This document shows positions 49,701 through 62,090 of a stretch of 64,000 bases of DNA, piece after piece. Location: positions 82,200,598 to 82,264,597 of the forward strand of contig CM026387.1 in assembly GCA_014843695.1 (NCBI GenBank), read 5' to 3'. Positions within the stretch are counted from its first letter, which is position 1, and each line of letters starts with the position of its first letter. A program made the translations under genes and the position numbers. Origin of the DNA: Archivesica marissinica (lineage: Eukaryota; Mollusca; Bivalvia; Venerida; Vesicomyidae). Below the pieces are notes generated by a model. The model did no database searches, had not been told where the DNA came from, and saw only the letters and a list, made by a program, of their open reading frames with translations.

Positions 49701-52700
49701 ATCTATGGAACTTGATTCATGTAGAGTATTCCAGTAAACAAGATAATTAGGTTAAATGGGTGCACACCAGCAGGTATCTACTATCTATGGAACTTGGTTC
49801 ATGTAGAGTATTCCAGTAAACAAGATAATTAGGTTAAATGGGTGCAGACCAGCAGTTATCTACAATCTATGGAACTTGATTCATGTAGAGTATTCCAGTA
49901 CACAAGATAATTAGGTTAAATGGGTGCACACCAGCAGGTATCTACTATCAATGGAACTTGATTCATGTAGAGTATTCCAGTAAACACGATAATTAGGTTA
50001 AATGGGTGCACACCAGCTGGTATCTACTATATATGGAACTTGATTCATGTAGAGTATTCCAGTAAACAAGATAATGAGGTTAAATGGGTGCACACCACCA
50101 GTTATCTACAATCTATGGAACTTGATTCATGTAGAGTATTCCAGTAAACACGATAATTAGGTTAAATGGGTGCACATCAGCAGGTATCTACTATCTATGG
50201 AACTTGATTCATGTAGAGTATTCCAGTAAACAAGATAATTAGGTTAAATGGGTGCACACCAGCAGTTATCTACTATCTATGGAACTTGATTCATGTAGAG
50301 TATTCCAGTAAACAAGATAATTAGGTTAAATGGGTGCACACCAGCAGGTATCTACTATCTATGGAACTTGATTCATGTAGAGTATTCCAGTAAACAAGAT
50401 AATTAGGTTAAATGGGTGCACACCAGCAGGTATCTACTATCTATGGAACTTGATTCATGTAGAGTATTCCAGTAAACAAGATAATTAGGTTAAATGGGTG
50501 CACACTACCTGGTATCTACTATCTATGGAACTTGATTCATGTAGAGTATTCCAGTAAACAAGATAATTAGGTTAAATGGGTGCACACCAGCAGGTATCTA
50601 TTATCTATGGAACTTGATTCATGTAGCATATTCCAGTAAACACGATAATTAGGTTAAATGGGTGCACACCAGCAGGTATCTACTATCTATGGAAGTTGAT
50701 TCATGTAGAGTATTCCAGTAGACAAGATAAGTAGGTTAAATGGGTGCACATGGTATCTACAATCTATGGAACTTGATTCATGTAGCATATTCCAGTAAAC
50801 AAGATAATTAGGTTAAATGGGTGCACACCAGCAGGTATCTACTATCTATGGAACTTGATTCATGTAGAGTATTCCAGTAAACAAGATAATTAGGTTAAAT
50901 AGGTACACACCAGCTGGTATCTACTACCTATGGAACTTGATTCATGTAGAGTATTCCAGTAAACAAGATAATTAGGTTAAATGGGTGCACACCAGCAGGT
51001 ATCTACTATCTATGGAACTTGATTCATGTAGAGTATTCCAGTAAACAAGATAATTAGGTTAAATGGGTGCACACCAGCAGGTATCTACTATCTATGGAAC
51101 TTGATTCATGTAGAGTATTCCAGTAAACAAGATAATTAGGTTAAATGGGTGCACACCAGCAGGTATCTACTATCTATGGAACTTGATTCATGTAGAGTAT
51201 TCCAGTAAACAAGATAATTAGGTTAAATGGGTGCACACCAGCAGGTATCTACTATCTATGGAACTTGATTCATGTAGAGTATTCCAGTAAACAAGATAAT
51301 TAGGTTAAATGGGTGCACACCAGCAGGTATCTACTATCTATGGAACTTGATTCATGTAGAATATTCCAGTAAACAAGATAATTAGGTTAAATGGGTGCAC
51401 ACCAGCAGTTATCTACTATCTATGGAACTTGATTCATGTAGAGTATTCCAGTAAACAAGATAATTAGGTTAAATGGGTGCACACCAGCAGGTATCTACTA
51501 TCTATGGAACTTGATTCATGTAGAGTATTCCAGTAAACAAGATAATTAGGTTAAATGGGTGCACACCAGCAGGTATCTACTATCTATGGAACTTGATTCA
51601 TGTAGAGTATTCCAGTAAACAAGATAATTAGGTTAAATGGGTGCACACTACCTGGTATCTACTATCTATGGAACTTGATTCATGTAGAGTATTCCAGTAA
51701 ACAAGATAATTAGGTTAAATGGGTGCACACCAGCAGGTATCTACTATCTATGGAACTTGATTCATGTAGCATATTCCAGTAAACACGATAATTAGGTTAA
51801 ATGGGTGCACACCAGCAGGTATCTACTATCTATGGAACTTGATTCATGTAGAGTATTCCAGTAGATAAGATAATTAGGTTAAATGGGTGCACATGGTATC
51901 TACTATCTATGGAACTTGATTCATGTAGCATATTCCAGTAAACAAGATAATTAGGTTAAATGGGTGCACACCAGCAGGTATCTACAATCTATGGAACTTG
52001 ATTCATGTAGAGTATTCCAGTAAACAAGATAATTAGGTTAAATAGGTGCACACCAGCAGGTATCTACTATCTATGGAACTTGATTCATGTAGAGTATTCC
52101 AGTAAACAAGATAATTAGGTTAAATGGGTGCACACCAGCAGGTATCTACTATCTATGGAACTTGATTCATGTAGAGTATTCCAGTAAACAAGATAATTAG
52201 GTTAAATGGGTGCACACCAGCAGGTATCTACTATCTATGGAACTTGATTCATGTAGAGTATTCCAGTAAACAAGATAATTAGGTTAAATGGGTGCACACC
52301 AGCTGGTATCTACTATCTATGGAACTTGATTCATGTAGAGTATTCCAGTAAACAAGATAATTAGGTTAAATAGGTGCACACCAGCAGGTATCTACTATCT
52401 ATGGAACTTGATTCATGTAGAGTATTCCAGTAAACAAGATAATTAGGTTAAATGGGTGCACACCAGCAGGTATCTACTATCTATGGAACTTGATTCATGT
52501 AGAGTATTCCAGTAAACAAGATAATTAGGTTAAATGGGTGCACACCAGCAGGTATCTACTATCTATGGAACTTGATTCATGTAGAGTATTCCAGTAAACA
52601 AGATAATTAGGTTAAATGGGTGCACACCAGCAGGTATCTACTATCTATGGAACTTGATTCATGTAGAGTATTCCAGTAAACAAGATAATTAGGTTAAATG

Positions 52701-55700
52701 GGTGCACACCAGCAGGTATCTACTATCTATGGAACTTGATTCATGTAGAGTATTCCAGTAAACAAGATAATTAGGTTAAATGGGTGCACACCAGCAGGTA
52801 TCTACTATCTATGGAACTTGATTCATGTAGAGTATTCCAGTAAACAAGATAATTAGGTTAAATGGGTGCACACCAGCAGGTATCTACTATCTATGGAACT
52901 TGATTCATGTAGAGTATTCCAGTAAACAAGATAATTAGGTTAAATGGGTGCACACCAGCTGGTATCTACTATCTATGGAACTTGATTCATGTAGCATATT
53001 CCAGTAAACACGATAATTAGGTTAAATGGGTGCACACCAGCAGGTATCTACTATCTATGGAACTTGATTCATGTAGAGTATTCCAGTAGATAAGATAATT
53101 AGGTTAAATGGGTGCACATGGTATCTACTATCTATGGAACTTGATTCATGTAGCATATTCCAGTAAACAAGATAATTAGGTTAAATGGGTGCACACCAGC
53201 AGGTATCTACAATCTATGGAACTTGATTCATGTAGAGTATTCCAGTAAACAAGATAATTAGGTTAAATAGGTGCACACCAGCAGGTATCTACTATCTATG
53301 GAACTTGATTCATGTAGAGTATTCCAGTAAACAAGATAATTAGGTTAAATGGGTGCACACCAGCAGTTATCTACTATCTATGGAACTTGATTCATGTAGA
53401 GTATTCCAGTAAACAAGATAATTAGGTTAAATGGGTGCACACCAGCAGGTATCTACTATCTATGGAACTTGATTCATGTAGAGTATTCCAGTAAACAAGA
53501 TAATTAGGTTAAATGGGTGCACACTACCTGGTATCTACTATCTATGGAACTTGATTCATGTAGAGTATTCCAGTAAACAAGATAATTAGGTTAAATAGGT
53601 GCACACCAGCAGGTATCTACTATCTATGGAACTTGATTCATGTAGAGTATTCCAGTAAACAAGATAATTAGGTTAAATGGGTGCACACCAGCAGGTATCT
53701 ATTATCTATGGAACTTGATTCATGTAGCATATTCCAGTAAACACGATAATTAGGTTAAATGGGTGCACACCAGCAGGTATCTACTATCTATGGAAGTTGA
53801 TTCATGTAGAGTATTCCAGTAGACAAGATAAGTAGGTTAAATGGGTGCACATGGTATCTACAATCTATGGAACTTGATTCATGTAGCATATTCCAGTAAA
53901 CAAGATAATTAGGTTAAATGGGTGCACACCAGCAGGTATCTACTATCTATGGAACTTGATTCATGTAGAGTATTCCAGTAAACAAGATAATTAGGTTAAA
54001 TAGGTACACACCAGCTGGTATCTACTACCTATGGAACTTGATTCATGTAGAGTATTCCAGTAAACAAGATAATTAGGTTAAATGGGTGCACACCAGCAGG
54101 TATCTACTATCTATGGAACTTGATTCATGTAGAGTATTCCAGTAAACACGATAATTAGGTTAAATGGGTGCACACCAGCAGGTATCTACTATCTATGGAA
54201 CTTGATTCATGTAGAGTATTCCAGTAAACAAGATAATTAGGTTAAATGGGTGCACACCAGCAGGTATCTACTATCTATGGAACTTGGTTCATGTAGAGTA
54301 TTCCAGTAAACAAGATAATTAGGTTAAATGGGTGCAGACCAGCAGTATCTACAATCTATGGAACTTGATTCATGTAGAGTATTCCAGTAAACAAGATAAT
54401 TAGGTTAAATCGGTGCACACCAGCAGGTATCTACTATCTATGGAACTTGATTCATGTAGAGTATTCCAGTAAACAAGATAATTAGGTTAAATGGGTGCAC
54501 ACCAGCAGGTATCTACTATCTATGGAACTTGATTCATGTAGAGTATTCCAGTAAACAAGATAATTAGGTTAAATGGGTGCACACCAGCAGGTATCTACTA
54601 TCTATGGAACTTGATTCATGTAGAGTATTCCAGTAAACAAGATAATTAGGTTAAATAGGTGCACACCAGCAGGTATCTACTATCTATGGAACTTGATTCA
54701 TGTAGAGTATTCCAGTAAACAAGATAATTAGGTTAAATGGGTGCACACCAGCAGTTATCTACAATCTATGGAACTTGATCATGTAGAGTATTCCAGTAAA
54801 CAAGATAATTAGGTTAAATGGGTGCACACCAGCAGGATCTACTATCTATGGAACTTGATTCATGTAGAGTATCCAGTAAACAAGATAATTAGGTTAAATG
54901 GGTGCACACCAGCAGTATCTACTATCTATGGAATTGGATTTTTATTTTTTTTTTTTGTTTTTTTTTGTTTGTAGAGTATTCCAGTAAACAAGATAATTAG
55001 GTTAAATGGGTGCACACTACCTGGTATCTACTATCTATGGAACTGATCATGTAGAGTATTCCAGTAAACAGATAATTAGGTTAAATGGGTGCACACAGCA
55101 GGTATCTATTATCTATGGAACTTGATTCATGTAGCATATTCCAGTAAACACGATAATTAGGTTAAATGGGTGCACACCAGCAGGTATCTACTATCTATGG
55201 AAGTTTGATTCATGTAGAGTATTCCAGTAGACAAGATAAGTAGGTTAAATGGGTGCACATGGTATCTACTATCTATGGAACTTGATTCATGTAGCATATT
55301 CCAGTAAACAAGATAATTAGGTTAAATGGGTGCACACCAGCAGGTATCTACTATCTATGGAACTTGATTCATGTAGAGTATTCCAGTAAACAAGATAATT
55401 AGGTTAAATAGGTACACACCAGCTGGTATCTACTATATATGGAACTTGATTCATGTAGAGTATTCCAGTAAACAAGATAATTAGGTTAATGGTGCACACC
55501 AGCAGGTATCTACTATCTATGGAACTTGATTCATGTAGATATTCCAGTAAACACGATAATTAGGTTAAATGGGGCACACCAGCAGGTATCTACTATCTAT
55601 GGAACTTGATTCATGTAGAGTATTCCAGTAAACAAGATAATTAGGTTAAATGGGTGCACACCAGCAGGTATCTACTATCTATGGAACTGGTTCATGTAGA

Positions 55701-56690
55701 GTATTCCAGTAAACAAGATAATTAGGTTAAATGGGTGCAGACCAGCAGTTATCTACAATCTATGGAACTTGATTCATGTAGAGTATTCCAGTAAACAAGA
55801 TAATTAGGTTAAATCGGTGCACACCAGCAGGTATCTACTATCTATGGAACTTGATTCATGTAGAGTATTCCAGTAAACAAGATAATTAGGTTAAATGGGT
55901 GCACACCAGCAGGTATCTACTATCTATGGAACTTGATTCATGTAGAGTATTCCAGTAAACAAGATAATTAGGTTAAATGGGTGCACACTACCTGGTATCT
56001 ACTATCTATGGAACTTGATTCATGTAGAGTATTCCAGTAAACAAGATAATTAGGTTATAGGTGCACACCAGCGGTATCTACTATCTATGGAACTTGATTC
56101 ATGTAGAGTATTCAAGTAAACAAGATAATTAGGTTAAATCGGTGCACACCAGCAGGTATCTACTATCTATGGAACTTGATTCATGTAGAGTATTCCAGTA
56201 AACAAGATAATTAGGTTAAATGGGTGCACACCAGCAGGTATCTACTATCTATGGAACTTGATTCATGTAGAGTATTCCAGTAAACAAGATAATTAGGTTA
56301 AATGGGTGCACACCAGCAGGTATCTACTCTCTATGGAACTTGATTCATGTAGAGTATTCCAGTAAACAAGATAATTAGGTTAAATGGGTGCACACCAGCA
56401 GGTATCTACTATCTATGGAACTTGATTCATGTAGAGTATTCCAGTAAACAAGATAATTAGGTTAAATGGGTGCACACCAGCTGGTATCTACTATCTATGG
56501 AACTTGATTCATTTAGAGTATTCCAGTAAACAAGATAATTAGGTTAAATGGGTGCACACCAGCAGGTATCTACTATCTATGGAACTTGATTCATGTAGAG
56601 TATTCCAGTAAACAAGATAATTAGGTTAAATGGGTGCACACCAGCTGGTATCTACTGTCTATGGAATTTGATTCATGTAGAGTATTATTA
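46709..56690. repeat. 82-bp satellite, 10 kb
   Basis: About 121 head-to-tail units of 82 bp: gtattccagtaaacaagata, attaggttaaatgggtgcac, accagcaggtatctactatc, tatggaacttgattcatgta, ga. Recurrent diagnostic variants occur: caagata/cacgata, gtagagtatt/gtagcatatt, cagcagg/caccagt/ctacctg, and a shortened unit with gtgcacatggtatc. There is no long open frame. Copies are 95% or more alike by eye except for a patch with many single-base deletions at about 54760-56080. A 40-bp T-rich run interrupts it at 54937-54975. Confidence 0.98.
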
Positions 56691-56967
56691 GAGACGTAAT
56701 TGAAAATGCTTTTACTGTACGGTCGTTTGATTGATTCTGTGAAACTAGATTCCATCTAAAATAACATTGATTGATTTCCAACACCAGTATTTACTTATGC
56801 GATGTAATCGATTTCAATCTCAAAAATAGTTTGCTGCTTAGAAAAATAAAAATGTGTTCGACTCGGCCATATTCGTAATTAAATATTATCGTAAGAAAAA
56901 AATTAATCACTATGACAATGGAAACATCCCATCTTTTAGTTTCCTTTCCTAAGTGCTGAGTAGAATC
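56691..56967. other. Spacer, nothing recognised
   Basis: Unique AT-rich sequence. Confidence 0.45.
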
Positions 56968-57020
56968 CCTGTACTTAAATATATATACTAGTACCCCCAA
57001 ACGTGCCGAATCCCTGTGGT
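56968..57020. mobile_element. Half copy of the 88-bp palindromic MITE
   Basis: tacttaaatatatatactag, tacccccaaacgtgccgaat and ccctgtg equals the right half of the element at 59724-59811. The left arm is missing except for a possible remnant, gaatccctgt, directly adjoining. Confidence 0.8.
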
Positions 57021-57111
57021 GTGACCCTGGATATAAGAACGATTTCCTAAAAACTCCAGTAGTTAGCTTAGTAGGGTAAAGTTGGAGATTGGCAGATGAT
57101 CACAAATTTCG

Positions 57112-57420
57112 AACATCGGAAGTAAATCTGAATGACTCTTGCAGATAGACAGGTGCTAGGCCATTGTGTGTAGTTGGAACAGCGGAAGTAAATCTGAATG
57201 ACTCTTGCAGATAGACAGGTGCTAGGCCATTGTGTGTAGTTGGAACAGCGGAAGTAAATCTGAATGACTCTTGCAGATAGACAGGTGCTAGGCCATTGGG
57301 TGTAGTTGGAACAGCGGAAGTAAATCTGAATGACTCTTGCAGATAGACAGGTGCTAGGCCATTGAGTGTTTTAAGCATTAAGACTGCTTTGGTTAAATTG
57401 ACAAAAAGGAGAAGCAATCA
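57112..57420 (-). pseudogene. LINE ORF2 C-terminal fragment with an internal 66-bp tandem repeat
   Basis: On the minus strand: LTKAVLMLKTLNGLAPVYLQ, a form of the conserved LINE tail sequence (l.yKaLnGlAP.YLq.l). It is followed by four copies of a 22-residue block NGLAPVYLQESFRFTSAVPT plus TH. The 66-bp unit keeps the frame. It is a coding fragment of a dead retroelement that became a minisatellite. Confidence 0.7.
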
Positions 57421-57469
57421 CTACTCTGTATTATTATTGCTTATATTAGAGAAATTGATTTACATATTC

Positions 57470-57725
57470 ACCGTCTCCGTGGCCCAGTGGTTAAGGCGTC
57501 CGCCTACGCAGCGGTAGGTTGAAGAGTCAAATCTCGTCAGATGTTCGTTCTGATATGGCCGGTTGGTGAGCTAGTTAAATAATGGTTACCGATTGCCTAC
57601 CAGCCTGGCGTCTGGCATACAAGCATAGGATTCGGGAAGTACTGTATGTTCGTAAAAAGAGGTGTCTCATAAGTCAGAAATGGACGGCCCTTTAAATAGG
57701 GGTGACACTATAATAAACAAACACT
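57470..57725 (+). mobile_element. SINE-D (tRNA-Arg-like head)
   Basis: Head gtctccgtggcccagtggtt (box A tggcccagtggttaagg), anticodon stem ccgc/gcgg with loop ctacgca (ACG, Arg) and a degraded box B (gagtcaaatctcg). The body has atatggccggttggtgagct and cgattgcctaccagcctggc. The tail is gggtgacactataataaac. Seen only once in the window. Confidence 0.72.
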
Positions 57726-58329
57726 CATGATTTACATTCATTTATAATTAATTATTATTATTATTATTATTATATACCAAATTGATGAATCGCCCTTTTC
57801 ATATAACATACACGTTCAAGGGCACTTTACAAATAACTTATCACAGATATGAACAGATAATAAAACATAGCATACCATACATCATGCATTTAATACAGAC
57901 ATGCGGAATTGGTTCCGGGGTTTGTAGATAGGAATATGACGACATGGAATCCGACACGTGTGTTATTGTTTCCAGGTAGGATATTTCTCAGATGATGATT
58001 GAACTTATTTATCCTCGCCTCCGGCGAACTATATGGGCGAGCGGTACTCAGAAAACGTTTGACCATATTTTATATGAGGGTGTATACGAACTAGGTGTGA
58101 AATGAGCGCAGACATTTTGTTGTCATGTTGAGGTGCATATGGTAGTCTATTTCCTTCGTTATGTGAGGGGTTTGGGTCCATGTTGCAGTATAGTGTTCAC
58201 TAAATTGATTTAGATTTCATGTAACACATGTTGACACAAAATAAATACATGTACTTCGAAATAAGCCAACAACTGGAGCAGTCTCACCGCTAAGCATTTT
58301 TAATAATTAAATTAACGTTTAGCCTTAGT
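57726..58329. other. Spacer with (ATT)n microsatellite
   Basis: (ATT)n at about 57750-57773. Then cgttcaagggcactttacaa, a phrase typical of dispersed animal repeats but not assigned. No gene. Confidence 0.4.
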
Positions 58330-58785
58330 TTAAAGCAGCATTATATCGTAATAAAGGATGTTTTTGGTAAAATATAAATACTAATGTGTGTGTGTTTACA
58401 AAAATCGAAATAGTCGCTCAGAAACGATAACATTCAAATAAATATAAACCGTCGTATACGCGAATTTGTTTACAAATGTAAACACGCACAGCGCGCATGC
58501 GTGAAACAACAGCGGATATGCCATGTTTGTTTTCAATATTGCCGAAGGAGCACGGTGCATTCCGAATGCAAATCGGGTTCCGATTGTAAACATGTGCGCG
58601 GGACCGACCGACTCGGAAAGTCCTACTTTCGGTTTCGACTTTGTTTTATCGCAAAAAAACACTGTTTACTAATTGACCATAAATTTACAAATTATACTTT
58701 AGAATGTGTAGCAGCATTGCTACCCATCCGTAAAAGTTGAATTTTTCAAATATCTTTTATTTCATACGATGTAATGCTGCTTTAA
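58330..58785. mobile_element. TTAA-flanked inverted-repeat element
   Basis: 456 bp between TTAA at 58330 and TTAA at 58782. The left end AGCAGCATTATATCGTA is matched by the right end AGCAGCATTACATCGTA (reverse complement). TTAA flanks fit piggyBac-type targeting, but the end sequence does not start with CCC, so the superfamily is open. No transposase frame. Confidence 0.65.
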
Positions 58786-59215
58786 GCAAAATGTTAGTCA
58801 ATAATGCCACATAACATAGGAATAGTTGCAACAGCACAGTTAGGATTGGGGAAAACGTTACATAGTAACGTATTCGAATCCCTTTGGTTTAGCCTTGATA
58901 CGATGTTTCCTAGTTTGGAAATAGCAACTTGAGATTGCATACACTAGATTGCTGCTTCTCTGCAGAAATACAGTATTGCCATATCGACAATACTTCAAAA
59001 CCGAACATATTATGACAATGTACAGTTGTGTGTTGAATCAATATCTATTTGATTAGAGGTTATTTACGAATGGTCCTGTCTATGGTATAAATGAAGTTCG
59101 CTTGCTTTACGCTAATAAATTATGTTTACATAGGAAATATAGCAGGGTATGTCAGGTGTAGCTTGTGTTTGTTATTGGTAGATGAAGCGCATATATGCAT
59201 ACACACATTCATATA
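58786..59215. other. Spacer, nothing recognised
   Basis: Unique sequence before the Tc1 element. Confidence 0.45.
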
Positions 59216-59512
59216 CTGAGTCAAAAAAGAAACGATACCAAACTAAAAATGACGTAAAACGGATAAAACCATAGAAAGGTTTAATATATTATTACGTATC
59301 AGTACCGGGTATCTTATTGCAACGTCAGCCAACCATAAACACAGGTAAATAAACACCCGATAATCCTGGAACGCCGAATTTCCGATTTGCACGTGCTCCT
59401 CAACAAAGACAACTTCCTACACATGTACAAATCGGAAAACCGGTTTATTGTACTGGTATTGCATTATCATCGAGGAAAAACACCTTACATACCCATTGTT
59501 ACCTCTAACAAA

Positions 59513-60584
59513 ATGCCTAGGCTAAACCGATTGACGGCGGTTTACGTCAGCGTGACGTCGCAAATCGACTCGGGGTTACGCGGATCACGATAACACGTCT
59601 ACTTCGACGTTATCGAACACATGGATCGGTGGACGACCGTCCAAGATCTGGTCGACCACGTGTGACGACGCGTGAACAGGACCGTCACATTCGGACGTCA
59701 CATTTACGTGACCGGTTCCTACCCACAGGGATTCGGCACGTTTGGGGGTACTAGTATATATATTTAAGTATATATATATACTAGTACCCCCAAACGTGCC
59801 GAATCCCTGTGTTCCTACCTGCTACGCACACAGCTGCCGTTACTCCTGGGATGACCAACAATCGCATCAGTGCACAAACCGGCTCGGTGAAGGTGGCATT
59901 CGTGCCTATCGGCCATACGTTGGACCCATCCTGACACGACGTCACCGTGACGTACGGCGGGAATGGACGACGGAACGTGCTCGCTGGACTCGGTTACAGT
60001 GGAATTCGGTGATGTTTAGCGATGAATCGCGGTTCTGTTTGCGTCGAGCGGATGGCAGAGAGCGGGTATATCGCAGACGCGGTGAACGTTACGCCGACGC
60101 ATGTGTACGTCAGGTCGATCTGTTCGGGGACGGAAGCGTTATGGCGTGGGGCGGTATCACCTTCGGCAGTCTCACTGAACTGTTAGTGGTGGACGGGAAC
60201 CTAAACGCCCAGCGGTACTGTGATGAGATCCTTGCGCCAGTTGTTGTGCCGTTCTTTAACGCCAACAGAAACGTCACACTGTTCCAACAGGACAACGCCA
60301 GGTGTCATACTGCTCGGATTTCCACCACATTATTGGAGCAGAACAATATTGAAACCCTGCCGTGGCCTGCTTTGTCACCAGACTTGTCACCCATAGAACA
60401 TTTGTGGGATACGTTAGACCGCCGCGTCAGACGACGTCAGCCGGTAACGTTAAACCAACTGAGGGATGTTTTGCGTCAGGAGTGGACAAATATTGACCAG
60501 CAAGAGATTCAGACACTCTTCCGTTCGATGCGACGGCGGTGCATTGCAGTGAGAGACGCAAATGGTGCCCATACTCGGTATTGA
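59513..60584 (+). pseudogene. Tc1-like transposase, inactivated
   Basis: The ATG at 59513 starts MPRLNR. A frameshift follows near 59540-59560. The next blocks are the helix-turn-helix DNA-binding region: NRLGVTRITITRLLRRYRTH and GSVDDRPRSGRPRVTT (the GRPR-like minor-groove hook). The MITE at 59724-59811 interrupts the gene after RDRFLP. Another frameshift lies near 59870-59890. The catalytic half is then open: VMFSDESRF (first Asp), GSVMAWGGITFG, LFQQDNARCHTA (second Asp) and SPDLSPIEHLWD (Glu). Exactly 34 residues separate the second Asp from Glu, giving DD34E. It ends at 60584. The catalytic half is complete, so inactivation is due to the N-terminal lesions. Confidence 0.92.
59724..59811. 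mobile_element. 88-bp palindromic MITE with 8-bp target duplication
   Basis: Starts CACAGGGATTCGGCACGTTT and ends with the exact reverse complement. The two arms meet in tatatatatttaagtatata. The flanks ttcctacc (59716-59723) and ttcctacc (59812-59819) are identical 8-bp duplications. An 8-bp target and a CAGGG-containing end fit the hAT superfamily (inference). It is inserted in the Tc1 transposase gene. Confidence 0.9.
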
Positions 60585-60786
60585 CGTCTGTGTGAAAACT
60601 CCATTAGACCCCTGTCCGACGAATTACGTCATCACGCAGCAGACAGTTTCGGAGGCTCATTATGCTTTATGTGCTCCTCTTTCAAACATGTTGGACTATC
60701 ATCTTATGAATTTTCAAAGAATTTTCTTAATAAATGTTGAAATTATAGACATATAAACACCAGGTATCGTTTCTTTTTTGACTCAG

Positions 60787-60897
60787 TATATACCTGTCGC
60801 GCTATGTGGGGGTTTCCAACAATACATGTACAAGCGACATTGAAGTGTACCTTCTTTTTATAAATGTTTTGTTATCCAAATAATATGTGACTTTGCA
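60787..60897. other. Short spacer
   Basis: Unique sequence between the Tc1 element and SINE-A. Confidence 0.45.
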
Positions 60898-61185
60898 GAT
60901 GGATCTGAAGACTAGTGGTTACACGCTGGATTGGTAATCCAGGGATCCCTGGTTCGATCCACTGTCTGACCATAATAAAATTAAAAGTCTTTCAGATGAG
61001 ACTTTAAACCGAGGTCTCGTGTCGGTGCTTTACATCATGCACGTAAAAGAACCAGAGGAGATTCTGGAATGGGTCTCTGTCTGTATCATTGCACTATCCT
61101 CCAAAAATCTAAAATAACTAATCTCTTCAGGAGGCATCGCTCATACGAGCAACCGGTAACGACGATAAATAAACGTAAAACACAC
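60898..61185 (+). mobile_element. SINE-A, full-length copy
   Basis: The head has box A-like gactagtggttacacgc, a perfect ctgga/tccag anticodon stem with GGT in the loop, and box B ggttcgatccact. The body and tail are as in the copy at 5628. Confidence 0.88.
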
Positions 61186-61399
61186 TAATATGTCACTAAA
61201 CAGGCGATCAAATGAAACCAATATCAACATATTTTCAGTGAATGTGCCCCTTCTGTACAGTTTCTGTACACCAACCTTTACAAGCACTGGATAGTGTCCC
61301 AAAGTATAACTTTGTAGAATATTGACATTCATACATTTGTATTTGTTATGGTCGGTAATGGTATATAAAATAGCACAGTATATCGTTGTAAAAAAGAGA
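61186..61399. other. Spacer, nothing recognised
   Basis: Unique sequence. Confidence 0.45.
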
Positions 61400-61791
61400 A
61401 GTTTAAACGTTATTTATTTTACAACGATTGCGAAGCAAGTTTTAACAACTTATATTAATCACTCTCGTTGGCATAAATGAAAGCGTAAATGTGATCATTC
61501 GAGTGGGAGGAAACCGGAGTACCCGGTGAAAACCCACATGTCCGATCTGGCGACCACAGTACCATCTCACATACTTCCCGGTCCGAGGATTGAACCCGGG
61601 TTGCATTGGTGAGAAGCAGATGAAAGTGTAAATGTGGTCATTCGTGTGGGAGTAAACCGGAGTACCCGGAGATAACCAACATGTCCGATCTGGCGACCGT
61701 ACCATCTCACATACTTCCCGGTCCGAGAATCGAACTCGGGTTGCATTTGTGAGAAGCGAGCGCGCTAATCACTGCGTTAATCGGACAGCCT
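61400..61791 (-). mobile_element. SINE-C with duplicated head and body
   Basis: On the minus strand a full head and partial body (61791-61619) are followed by a second body and tail, with a second head fragment ending at about 61400-61618. The order is consistent with two SINE-C copies joined at gagaagcagatgaaagtg, either by insertion of one into the other or by unequal exchange. Confidence 0.8.
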
Positions 61792-62090
61792 ATATCGTTG
61801 TAGAACCCGAATACATATTGAATGCCTCACATACAGTGTGTAATTATATAATGCACAACATACAGCAGTGGTAACACAAATGGTTTCCGGCATCCCCAAA
61901 TTGTCCCATATAGAAGGGTCATATTCCAAAGATAAAACCAATACATATATATCATTTACCAACGCCTGTGTAATACTATACCTTTCATACAAGTGTTCCA
62001 CTGTTTGATTAGCTTGTTAAACAAAGGGAGAAGAATTAGCTACTCTTATACTTAGTTTTATATAAAACAGTGTTTGTGTAATTTTCTTTT
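61792..62090. other. Spacer, nothing recognised
   Basis: Unique sequence. Confidence 0.45.

Larger units (their letters stand above)
59216..60786 (+). mobile_element. Tc1-like (DD34E) transposon
   Basis: Perfect 24-bp terminal inverted repeats starting CTGAGTCAAAAAAGAAACGA on both strands, flanked by TA on each side (59214-59215, 60787-60788), the known Tc1/mariner target. It carries one transposase gene, disrupted by frameshifts and by an 88-bp MITE. Without that insertion it would be about 1475 bp, a normal Tc1 length. Confidence 0.93.
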
